Source: Arhodomonas aquaeolei DSM 8974 (lineage in GTDB: Bacteria > Pseudomonadota > Gammaproteobacteria > Nitrococcales > Nitrococcaceae). From it: a stretch of 43,686 bases of DNA. The notes under the pieces were generated by a model, which was not told where the DNA came from, did not search any database, and was given only the letters and a program-made list of their open reading frames with translations. Position numbers and translations under genes: made by a program. The stretch lies in contig NZ_KB894821.1 in NCBI RefSeq assembly GCF_000374645.1, forward strand, positions 1 to 43,686, written 5' to 3'. Shown here in pieces: positions 36,973 through 43,686 of the stretch; position 1 is the stretch's first letter, and every line of letters starts with the position of its first letter.

Positions 36973-37881
36973 CTATCCCCTCTCGACGGAGCGCCCGAAC
37001 AGGCCCTGGGTGCGGAATGCCAGCACCAGGATCACCGTTCCGCTCAACAGGAACATGGACAGCTCGCTGAAGTAGGCGCGCCCGAAGCTGTCGATCAGCC
37101 CGACGATCACCGCACCCACCGCGGAGCCGAGGAGGCTGCCGAGGCCGCCGATCACCACCACGAACAGCGCGATGGTGAGGATCTCGAAATCGGTGCCGGG
37201 CTGAAACGCGAGGTAGGAGCCGCCGATGGCGCCGCTCACCCCGGTGAGCGCGCCGCCGAGCATGAACACCTTGAGGAACAGACGGTCGATGTCGACGCCC
37301 GTTGCGGCGACCATCTCGCGGTTGTCGACCCCCGCGCGGATGATCCGGCCGAGCTGGGAGCGGAACAGCAGCAGGTAGAGCGCGACGCCGATGAACAGCG
37401 CAAACGCGATCACGAACACGCGATAGCCCGGGTAGGGGATGCCGGCGATGCGAACCGCCTGGCTCACCGCCTCCGGCGGCTCCAGGGTCAGGGGCAGGCC
37501 GCCCCAGATCCACAGGCACAGGTCGCCGATGGTGATCGCGAGCCCCAGGGTGAGCAGGGTCTGCGGCAGCTCGCCGTCGACGCCCCGGATCAGGCGCTGG
37601 AGCACCAGGGCGATCAGCGCACCGGCGAGCCCGGCGCCGCAGACCCCGGCTACCCAGCCGACACCGCCGAGGGCGGGCAGCCAGGCGGTGACCCAGTCCG
37701 TGACCGTCCGGGAGACGGTGTAGCCCACGTAGGCGCCGAGCAGGTAGATGGCGCCGTGGCTCAGGTTGAGGACGCGCATGAGCCCGAAGACCAGGGTGAA
37801 GCCGCTCGCGATGGCGAACAGCAGCGCGCCGTAGGTAAGCCCGTTCATCAGGGTCAGAACGAACTGGAAATAGCTTGGCAT
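36973..37881 (-). CDS. Branched-chain-type ABC permease (LivH-like)
   Basis: A 302-residue inner-membrane permease. It has FVLTLMNGLTYGALLFAIAS and GLMRVLNLSHGAIYLLGAYV at the N-terminus, and the loop RSQLGRIIRAGVDNREMVAA that contacts the ATPases, followed by TGVDIDRLFLKVFMLGGALT. This is the LivH/UrtB layout. CGGAGGA stands before the ATG. Part of the five-gene importer 35877-40648. Confidence 0.93.
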   Translation of the reverse strand: MPSYFQFVLTLMNGLTYGALLFAIASGFTLVFGLMRVLNLSHGAIYLLGAYVGYTVSRTVTDWVTAWLPALGGVGWVAGVCGAGLAGALIALVLQRLIRGVDGELPQTLLTLGLAITIGDLCLWIWGGLPLTLEPPEAVSQAVRIAGIPYPGYRVFVIAFALFIGVALYLLLFRSQLGRIIRAGVDNREMVAATGVDIDRLFLKVFMLGGALTGVSGAIGGSYLAFQPGTDFEILTIALFVVVIGGLGSLLGSAVGAVIVGLIDSFGRAYFSELSMFLLSGTVILVLAFRTQGLFGRSVERG

Positions 37882-37913
37882 TGGTGTTTCCTCCGCTGCC
37901 GCACGGGCGGCGG

Positions 37914-38624
37914 TCAGTCGTTCATCGTGACGCCGAGCAGCTGCTGCTGGAGCGCGCTGTCCGCCTCGAGCTCCCGGGGCGGGATACGCGCCTCCAGGCG
38001 GCCGGAGACCATGATCAGCAGCTCGTCGGCTACCGCCGTCGCCATGCGCAGGTTCTGCTCGATCAGCAGGATCGCCATGCCCGAGGCCGCCAGGGTGCGC
38101 AGCTTCTCGATCAGCGGCTCCACGATCACCGGGGCCAGCCCCTCGGAGGGCTCGTCCATGATCATCAGCGACGGGTTGGTCATCAGTGCCCGTGCGATGG
38201 CCAGCATCTGCTGCTCACCGCCGGACAGGTGGCCGGCATGGACCGTGCGGCGTTCCTCCAGGCGGGGAAAGAGCTCGTAGACCCGGGGCATGGTCCATTC
38301 CCCCTCGGTACGACCCGCCAGCATGCGCAGGTGCTCGTCGACGGTGAGCGAGGGGTAGATGTCCCGGCCCTGGGGGACGTAGCCCACGCCCCGCGCGGCC
38401 ACCCTGTGGGGCGCGTGATTGGTCACCGCGTCGCCCCGTACCCGGACCTCGCCGTCACTGACCGGGACCAGGCCCATGATCGAGCGGGCCAGGGTGGTCT
38501 TGCCCATGCCGTTGCGCCCGAGCAGGCAGAGGACGCCGCCGTCGTGCTCGAAGCTCACGCCCTGGAGGACGTGGGCCGAGGCGTAATAGACGTGCAGATC
38601 GTCGATGGAGAGCAACGCGCTCAT
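37914..38624 (-). CDS. Branched-chain-type ABC ATPase (LivF-like)
   Basis: A 236-residue ATPase. Walker A is GRNGMGKTT, the signature LSGGEQQMLAIARALM, Walker B LMIMDEPSEGLAP, and the switch region ILLIEQNLRMA with the Gln typical of LivF. It forms the ATPase pair with the LivG-like protein; the two genes overlap by ATGA, which supports equal synthesis. Confidence 0.93.
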   Translation of the reverse strand: MSALLSIDDLHVYYASAHVLQGVSFEHDGGVLCLLGRNGMGKTTLARSIMGLVPVSDGEVRVRGDAVTNHAPHRVAARGVGYVPQGRDIYPSLTVDEHLRMLAGRTEGEWTMPRVYELFPRLEERRTVHAGHLSGGEQQMLAIARALMTNPSLMIMDEPSEGLAPVIVEPLIEKLRTLAASGMAILLIEQNLRMATAVADELLIMVSGRLEARIPPRELEADSALQQQLLGVTMND

Positions 38625-39379
38625 GCCGCTTCGCCTCCCCCGCCGAGATAGACCTCGCGGACGAGCGGGTCGTCCACGATCTGCTCCGGGGTGCCCTCGG
38701 CGACCAGCGCCCCGTCGCTGAGCACCACCACGCGCTCGGTCAGGGCCAGGGCCATGTCCATGTCGTGCTCGATCATCACCAGCGAACAGTCCCGGGAGAG
38801 CCCGGAGAGCAGTCCCGTCAGGGTCGCGCGTTCCTCGGGCGAAAGGCCGGCGGCGGGCTCATCCAGGAGGATCATCCGCGCGTCCTCGCCCAGTGCCAGG
38901 CCGATCTCGAGCTGTCGGCGCTCGCCGTGGGACAGCGCCGCCGCGGTGGTCGTGAGATGCCCGGAGAGACCGACCATGTCCGCGGTGTGCTCCACCTGCG
39001 CCCAGCGCGCCCGGGCCGAGCGCAGTGATCGGCCGACCGTGAGGTGGCCGCGTCCGCCGGGACCGAGGGCGCCCAGAAAGAGGTTCTCCGCGACGCTCAG
39101 GTTGTCGAACAGCGCGGACTTCTGGTAAGTGCGCCGCAGCCCGCGCCAGACGCGGGCTGCGACCGGGTGCCGGGTGATGTCCTCGCCGAAGAGCTCGATG
39201 CGTCCCGAGCTCGGCGGGATGTCCCCGGCGATGAGGTTGAACAGTGTGGTCTTGCCTGCCCCGTTGGGCCCGAGGAGCGCGCAGCGCTCCCCGGGCTCGA
39301 GGTCGAGGTGGACGTTGCTGACCGCGGTGATCCCGCCGAACTGGCGGCTCACGCCCGTCAGCTTCAGTGCCGCATCCAT
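38621..39379 (-). CDS. Branched-chain-type ABC ATPase (LivG-like)
   Basis: A 252-residue ATPase. Walker A is GPNGAGKTTLFNLIAGD, the signature LSHGERRQLEIGLAL, Walker B MILLDEPAAGLSPEE, and the switch His in VMIEHDMDMAL. LVAEGTPEQIVDDPLVREVY at the end is the LivG C-terminal tail. It starts 30 bases after the binding-protein gene with GGAGG upstream. Confidence 0.93.
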   Translation of the reverse strand: MDAALKLTGVSRQFGGITAVSNVHLDLEPGERCALLGPNGAGKTTLFNLIAGDIPPSSGRIELFGEDITRHPVAARVWRGLRRTYQKSALFDNLSVAENLFLGALGPGGRGHLTVGRSLRSARARWAQVEHTADMVGLSGHLTTTAAALSHGERRQLEIGLALGEDARMILLDEPAAGLSPEERATLTGLLSGLSRDCSLVMIEHDMDMALALTERVVVLSDGALVAEGTPEQIVDDPLVREVYLGGGGEAA

Positions 39380-39409
39380 CGTGCGCCTCCCTCGAGCGCC
39401 CCGGCTGCC

Positions 39410-40648
39410 TTACGGGCAGCTCGGGGTGTCGCGGTCATAGGCCGGCGCAGCCTGGTACTGCTCCGGATCGAAGGTCCAGAACTGGCTCACCCGCGAATAG
39501 GTCCGGATGGGCACGTTGCGCCACTCGCCGTTCACCTTCTCCACGCGGTTGAGGTACACGTCCGGCACCACGTTGTGATAGCGGTCGAAGGAGACGAACG
39601 AGCCCGGCGCCTGGAAGCTGGTCTGCAGCAGTTCCTTGCGCAGTGCCTCCTGGTCCTCGACATTGCCGTCGACGTCCTCCAGCGCAAGCAGCGCCCACTT
39701 GGCGGCGCGGTAGTAGTTCTCCACGAACAGGGACGGCGGACGCCCGCGCAGCTCGCCGAACTTGCGGTCCAGCGATTTGTAGGCGTCGTTCTCGAGCTGA
39801 CCGGACATGATCGATCCGGACACCACGCCCTCCATCAGTGGGCCGATGGAGGCCAGCTGGGTGCCGTCCACGGTGACGGTGCCGCCCAGGATGTCCATCT
39901 GGTCGAGCAGACCGAAGTCGTCCATCTGGCGGATGAAGTTCACCGCGTCGGTACCGCCCAGGGCGACGAACAGCGCGTCGACATCCGGCGGGATCTGTGC
40001 GACGGCGGAGCTGTAGTCGCTGGTGCCGATGGGGACCCAGATCTTCTTGGGCACGCTGCCGCCGCGGGCGCAGAACGTCTTCATGAAGCCGCCGACCTGC
40101 GCGTACGGAAAGGCGTAGTCCTCGGCCACGATCGCCACCTTGCGGTAGCCCTGGTCATAGGCGTAATCACCGAGGGGGAAGGTCGGCTGTGCGCCGGTGT
40201 AGGACGTGCGGAACACGTTGGGCGCGACCCCGCGCATGGTGATGTCCTCGGCGGCGGAGCCGGCCACGATGATGGTGGCGTCCGGGAATTCGCCGGCACC
40301 CTTCTTCACCGCCAGGCCGGCGGCGCCGCTCAGGGGGCCGAGAACCACCTGTGCGCCGTCGCGGTTCACCAGCGCGCGGGTCTTCTCGACGGCGACACTG
40401 GGATCCATGGCGCTGTCCTCGATGAACAGCTTCACCGGCCGGCCGTTGATCTCGCCGCCGAACTCCTCAACCGCCAGCTTCACGCCGTCGACGCCGTCGG
40501 CGCCCATCTGGGCGAATGCCCCGCTGAGGCTCGCCATCACCCCGATGCGAATGGGTTCCTTGTCCTGTGCCATGAGCGGCGAGCTCACCATGCCGAGGGC
40601 CATGCCGCAGCCGGCGATGGCCGCGGTCACTCTGGTCGTGACTCTCAT
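39410..40648 (-). CDS. Periplasmic binding protein of the branched-chain-type importer
   Basis: A 412-residue type I periplasmic binding protein. A Sec signal peptide occupies about residues 1-27 (AAIAGCGMALGMVSSPLMA before QDKEPI). The mature part has IRIGVMASLSGAFAQMGADG, VKLFIEDSAMDPSVAVEKTR, VLGPLSGAAGLAVKKGA, and SDYSSAVAQIPPDVDALFVA, as in LivK/AmiC-like proteins. It is longer than typical LivK, closer to binding proteins for amides and aromatic acids. First gene of the importer operon, with GGAGG upstream. Ligand unknown. Confidence 0.92.
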   Translation of the reverse strand: MRVTTRVTAAIAGCGMALGMVSSPLMAQDKEPIRIGVMASLSGAFAQMGADGVDGVKLAVEEFGGEINGRPVKLFIEDSAMDPSVAVEKTRALVNRDGAQVVLGPLSGAAGLAVKKGAGEFPDATIIVAGSAAEDITMRGVAPNVFRTSYTGAQPTFPLGDYAYDQGYRKVAIVAEDYAFPYAQVGGFMKTFCARGGSVPKKIWVPIGTSDYSSAVAQIPPDVDALFVALGGTDAVNFIRQMDDFGLLDQMDILGGTVTVDGTQLASIGPLMEGVVSGSIMSGQLENDAYKSLDRKFGELRGRPPSLFVENYYRAAKWALLALEDVDGNVEDQEALRKELLQTSFQAPGSFVSFDRYHNVVPDVYLNRVEKVNGEWRNVPIRTYSRVSQFWTFDPEQYQAAPAYDRDTPSCP

Positions 40649-40962
40649 CTCTCTCCTCCGTCGGGCGTATCGCCCGGTTCTGGTTGTGTCGGTCCGCCCG
40701 GTGCCGGTCCGTCTGGCCTGAGCCTCCGTGCTGCGCCCCGTTTATACCGATAAGCACATGCCGCACCGTGCCGCCGCAGGTCCCCCGGGAGGCGGTGCCT
40801 GCGGTGGTGCGGGGCGGCCGTTCCGCCCCGGGGGCGGCTCTCCGGCCGCGGCCGCGATCAGCCCCGCTTCGGGCACGCTTGCACCCCTTTCAGGGGTCTG
40901 GCGTTATGATTCGTGGCGCGTGACCGTGCTTGAAAACTAGTACGCGACGAGAAAGGCGGGCC
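40649..40962. promoter_or_regulatory. Divergent control region of the importer and AraC genes
   Basis: No gene is supported in this 314-base gap. For the importer operon the minus strand has a TATAAA (40741-40746) that would give an 86-base leader; no clear -35. Further out lie strong GC hairpins, for example GGGGCGG/CCGCCCC (40811-40829). On the plus side, TTATGATT near 40904-40911 may belong to the AraC promoter. Confidence 0.4.
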
Positions 40963-41829
40963 ATGGCTACAAGACACGACGACCTGTCCGAAACACACAT
41001 CGTGGGTGAGGACACACAGCAGTGGATCGTCCGCGCCCAGGACTGTCCATCCCTGGCGGGCAGGCACATCTCCCATGTGGGTGTCGGCGATGCCGCCGTG
41101 CCCTACCGGATCGTGCGGCTGCGCCTCAGCGGGGCCTATATCCATGCCTGCCTGGGCGGTGAGGGGGTGATGCTGCTGGACGGCCGCTGGCGGCGCATGG
41201 GTCCGGGCATGATGTCGTTCGCGCCCGCTCATGGCCTGCACGCCTTTCATGCGGTCCCCCGGAGCCGCTGGCAGTACTGCTGGGTACGCTATCTGCCGAC
41301 CGCGCCGCGCTCCGTGGTGGGCACCATGGCGCCGGTCATGGGTGCGTTCCGGGCGGAGCCGCTCAAGCACGCGATCCTGGGTCTGCACAGCGAGGTGTTC
41401 CTGGGTGAACACGACCCCGCCGCGTGCGTGCTCTGGATCGACAGCATCGAGCGTTACATCTCGCGGTTCGCGGATCCGTGGCGCAACGACCGGCGCATCG
41501 TGGCGGTCCTGGAGCGTGTCGAGGCCGGGCTTGAGCAGCGCTGGACCGTGGAGTCCATGGCGGCGATCGCCCACGTCAGCGCCGAGCACCTGCGGCGGAT
41601 ATGCCAGGCCGCGTTCGGCCGAAGTCCGATGCAGCAGCTCGCCCACCTGCGCATGCAGCACGCCGCCCACCAGCTCGCCACCACCGAGTTCAGCATCGAG
41701 GCGATCGCGCGTTCGGTGGGCTATCACAGTGCATTTGCGTTCTCCAAAACCTTCAAGCGGATGACCGGGGTGTCGCCCTCGGATTTCCGCGCCCGTTCGA
41801 CCGCCGTCACGGCTGCGCCGGGGGACTGA
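40963..41829 (+). CDS. AraC family transcriptional regulator
   Basis: A 288-residue protein. The N-terminal part resembles the cupin-like arm of AraC (RIVRLRLSGAYIHACLGGEG). The C-terminal DNA-binding domain has two HTH motifs: WTVESMAAIAHVSAEHLRRI and FSIEAIARSVGYHSAFAFSK, then RMTGVSPSDFRAR. The ATG at 40963 follows AAGGCGGG; an upstream TTG at 40930 is less likely. It sits between the importer operon (divergent) and the UPF0261 gene (same strand) and probably controls both: a 16-base element occurs in inverted orientation at 40983-40998 and 41859-41874. Confidence 0.87.
   Translation: MATRHDDLSETHIVGEDTQQWIVRAQDCPSLAGRHISHVGVGDAAVPYRIVRLRLSGAYIHACLGGEGVMLLDGRWRRMGPGMMSFAPAHGLHAFHAVPRSRWQYCWVRYLPTAPRSVVGTMAPVMGAFRAEPLKHAILGLHSEVFLGEHDPAACVLWIDSIERYISRFADPWRNDRRIVAVLERVEAGLEQRWTVESMAAIAHVSAEHLRRICQAAFGRSPMQQLAHLRMQHAAHQLATTEFSIEAIARSVGYHSAFAFSKTFKRMTGVSPSDFRARSTAVTAAPGD
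40983..40998 (-). promoter_or_regulatory. Repeat element pointing to the importer operon
   Basis: On the minus strand this reads GTGTGTTTCGGACAGG. It matches the element at 41859-41874 (GTGCGTTTCGGACAGG) at 15 of 16 positions. It lies inside the first codons of the AraC gene, 335 bases from the binding-protein start. A likely AraC-protein half-site that may also give autoregulation. Confidence 0.45.
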
Positions 41830-41858
41830 GCGCGCGGCGCGGGCACCGACCCGCCCGT

Positions 41859-41891
41859 GTGCGTTTCGGACAGGTGGTTGCGTTTCTGGAC
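41859..41891 (+). promoter_or_regulatory. Direct repeats upstream of the UPF0261 gene, probable AraC site
   Basis: GCGTTTCGGAC (41861-41871) and GCGTTTCTGGAC (41880-41891) are direct repeats with a 19-20 base period, about two helical turns, the arrangement AraC proteins bind. They end 112 bases before the UPF0261 start codon. The first copy is shared, inverted, with the element at 40983-40998. Confidence 0.5.
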
Positions 41892-42002
41892 CATTCCGGC
41901 GGTGCCACGTTTTGCGGCAGCGTCAGGGCATCGACGCGATAACAGGATGCACAGCGACGACACGGATGCCCGCCGGTGCCGGGGTCCGGGAGCGAGGAGA
42001 GC

Positions 42003-43202
42003 ATGACCACTGCCTATCTGATCGGCACGTGCGATACGAAGGCTGAAGAGCTGTCGTACGTCGCCGGATGCCTGCACGCCTGGGGAATGGATACACGGGT
42101 CGTCGACATCGGCACGCGTAGCGACGCCGGCTGGGTGGATATCCCGGCCGCCGAGGTGGCCGCGTACCACCCCGAAGGGGCTGCAGCCGTGCTGGTGGAC
42201 GACCGGGGCAGGGCGGTATCCGCCATGGCCACGGCGCTGGAGCGCTTCCTGCCGGAGCAGGGGGATGTCGCCGGCGTGATCGCGCTGGGGGGATCCGGGG
42301 GTACGTCCGCCGCGGCGCCGGCGATGCGGGCCCTGCCCATCGGCGTGCCCAAGATCATTGTCTCCACGGTCGCGTCCGGGAACGTGCGCCGCTACGTCGG
42401 ACCGGCGGACATCATGATGATGAACGCCGTCACGGACCTTGCCGGACTGAACAGTGTCTCCCGGCGCGTGCTCGCCAACGCGGCGAATGCACTCGCCGGA
42501 GCGGTCCTGGGGGACGTACCGTCCGCCGGCGATCAGCGCCCGGCGGTGGGGCTGAGCATGTTCGGCGTCACCACCGAATGCGTCGGGCGGCTGGTCGACG
42601 CCCTTTCCGCCGATTACGAGCCACTGGTCTTTCATGCCACCGGCGTTGGTGGCGAGTCTCTGGAAAAGCTCGTCGACACCGGCGCGATTGGCGCGGTGCT
42701 CGACGTCACGCTCACCGAGGTCTGCGATCTGCTGATGGGCGGTGAGCTCTCTGCGGGCGAGGATCGTCTCGGCGCGGCCATCCGCACGCGCATCCCCTTC
42801 GTGGGGTCCGTGGGCGCACTCGACATGGTGAATTTCGGTCCCCGCGAGACGGTCCCGGAGCGTTACCACGACCGGCTGTTCTACGAGCACAACGCGCAGG
42901 TCACGCTCATGCGCACCACCGCCGAGGAAAACCGGCGCATGGGGTACTGGATCGCGGACCGTCTCAACCGCATGGAGGGGCCCGTGCGTTTCGTGCTGCC
43001 GGAGGGTGGTGTCAGCGCAATCGACCGCCCGGGCCAGCCCTTCCATGACCCGGAGGCGGACCAGGCGCTGTTCGACGCCGTCCGGGAACGTTTCCGTCCG
43101 GCGCCGCAGCGCCGCCTGGTCTCTACGCCGTACAACGTCAACGACCCGGAGTTCACGCGGGAGCTGCTTGTGTGTTTCGAGCAGGTCATGCACGGCGGCT
43201 GA
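42003..43202 (+). CDS. Tm-1-like ATP-binding domain protein (UPF0261)
   Basis: A 399-residue protein covering the whole UPF0261 family. The opening AYLIGTCDTKAEELSYVAG, IALGGSGGTSAAAPAMRALP, PKIIVSTVASGNVRRYVGP, SMFGVTTECVGRLVDAL and FHATGVGGESLEKL are all family hallmarks. The plant relative, tomato Tm-1, blocks tobamovirus replication and binds ATP in its N-terminal domain; the bacterial role is unknown. AGGAG precedes the ATG. It lies 173 bases after the AraC gene. The TIM-barrel partner normally fused to it in eukaryotes is encoded at 35004-35831. Confidence 0.88.
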   Translation: MTTAYLIGTCDTKAEELSYVAGCLHAWGMDTRVVDIGTRSDAGWVDIPAAEVAAYHPEGAAAVLVDDRGRAVSAMATALERFLPEQGDVAGVIALGGSGGTSAAAPAMRALPIGVPKIIVSTVASGNVRRYVGPADIMMMNAVTDLAGLNSVSRRVLANAANALAGAVLGDVPSAGDQRPAVGLSMFGVTTECVGRLVDALSADYEPLVFHATGVGGESLEKLVDTGAIGAVLDVTLTEVCDLLMGGELSAGEDRLGAAIRTRIPFVGSVGALDMVNFGPRETVPERYHDRLFYEHNAQVTLMRTTAEENRRMGYWIADRLNRMEGPVRFVLPEGGVSAIDRPGQPFHDPEADQALFDAVRERFRPAPQRRLVSTPYNVNDPEFTRELLVCFEQVMHGG

Positions 43203-43262
43203 CGCGTGCCCCGACGGATGAACGGAGTCCGGGTAGCACGGCAATCGCGACGAGAGGCAGCA

Positions 43263-43686
43263 ATGACGATCAAGGTAGGCATCAACGGTTACGGGCGTAT
43301 CGGCCGTAACGTGCTGCGTGCGCTCTACGAGACGGGGCGCAGCGACGAGCTCCGCGTGGTGGCGGTCAACGACCTTGGCGACGTGGAGACGAACGCCCAT
43401 CTCACGCGCCACGACACCACGCACGGCCGCTTCCCCGGCGAGGTGGCGGTGAGCGAGGGGGCGCTGGAGGTGAACGGCGATCGCATCGAGATGCTCAGCG
43501 AGCGCGACCCGGCGAAACTGCCCTGGGGCGAGCTCGGCGTGGACGTGGTGCTGGAGTGCACGGGGCTGTTCGCGAGCGGCGAGAAGGCGTCCGCGCACCT
43601 GGCGGCCGGCGCGCGCAAGGTGGTGATCTCGGCGCCGGCGGGCAGCGACGTGGACGCCACGGTGGTCTACGGGGTCAACCACAGCG
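43263..43686 (+). CDS. gap: Glyceraldehyde-3-phosphate dehydrogenase, type I (3' end missing)
   Basis: The first 141 codons are visible. [20 protein letters not shown] is the NAD-binding start, [20 protein letters not shown] has the Asp expected for NAD use, HGRFPGEV and [20 protein letters not shown] are family hallmarks, and [13 protein letters not shown] follows; the catalytic Cys lies beyond the window. The enzyme oxidises glyceraldehyde-3-phosphate, the product of Eda. Erythrose-4-phosphate dehydrogenase is a close relative and cannot be fully excluded from this part. GAGAGG precedes the ATG, 60 bases after the UPF0261 gene. Confidence 0.88.
   Translation, partial: MTIKVGINGYGRIGRNVLRALYETGRSDELRVVAVNDLGDVETNAHLTRHDTTHGRFPGEVAVSEGALEVNGDRIEMLSERDPAKLPWGELGVDVVLECTGLFASGEKASAHLAAGARKVVISAPAGSDVDATVVYGVNHS

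Noticed and set aside
41724-43682. Long minus-strand open frame of about 652 codons opposite UPF0261 and GAPDH
   Set aside because: It runs across two well-supported plus-strand genes and their gap, and its translation is composition-biased.

Overview
This is GC-rich (about 70% by eye), densely packed bacterial DNA. Gene content and operator motifs point to a gammaproteobacterium with a largely catabolic, probably halophilic or marine-type lifestyle. The evidence is a HexR-type Entner-Doudoroff (ED) regulon with recognisable operators, a MetR box in front of metE, a near-consensus Fur box, many LysR/GntR/TetR/AraC regulators, and periplasmic-binding ABC importers. The species assignment is inference only. 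I see no IS element, prophage, CRISPR array, rRNA or tRNA. The first and last genes are cut by the window edges.

Layout: (1) 1-864, the 3' part of an outer-membrane channel of the phenol-degradation (MetA/SphA) type. (2) 926-3778, a tight four-gene operon: 4-OT tautomerase, DsbA-like isomerase, an unusual receptor-like chemotaxis protein, and a glutathione S-transferase. (3) 3797-5706, a LysR regulator divergent from an EamA transporter. (4) 5726-12405, cobalamin-independent metE (MetR box) divergent from class Ia nrdAB. The nrdAB leader carries a cobalamin riboswitch and a possible NrdR box. (5) 12406-12622, a Fur box inside a perfect palindrome, a good sigma70 promoter, and a 22-bp RNA stem starting exactly at the predicted +1; this is a candidate iron-regulated sRNA. 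(6) 12623-16679, amidohydrolase, alpha/beta-hydrolase and FAH-family genes divergent from a GntR regulator. (7) 16697-18441, a TetR-MFS pair. (8) 18519-26107, a polyamine-type ABC importer, class III aminotransferase and beta-keto acid cleavage enzyme, divergent from a LysR regulator. (9) 26168-34232, the ED core: zwf-pgl-hexR-(PfpI) divergent from edd-eda and a 542-residue protein with tandem methylglyoxal-synthase-like domains; two HexR operators lie between. (10) 34538-43202, a branched-chain-type ABC importer with a PEP-hydrolase-like TIM barrel and an SRPBCC protein, divergent from an AraC regulator and a Tm-1-like UPF0261 protein. (11) 43263-end, the start of a GAPDH gene.

How the parts may work together: zwf, pgl, edd and eda route glucose-6-phosphate to pyruvate plus glyceraldehyde-3-phosphate, and the GAPDH gene continues that route. 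The B12 riboswitch on nrdAB suggests the cell also has a B12-dependent (class II) reductase and shuts off the iron enzyme when B12 is present. B12-independent metE sits next door, so both genes make sense in a B12-poor state. The best candidates for undescribed biology are the Fur-promoter structured RNA, the tandem MGS-like protein in the ED operon, and the AraC-linked UPF0261/PEP-hydrolase/ABC importer module.
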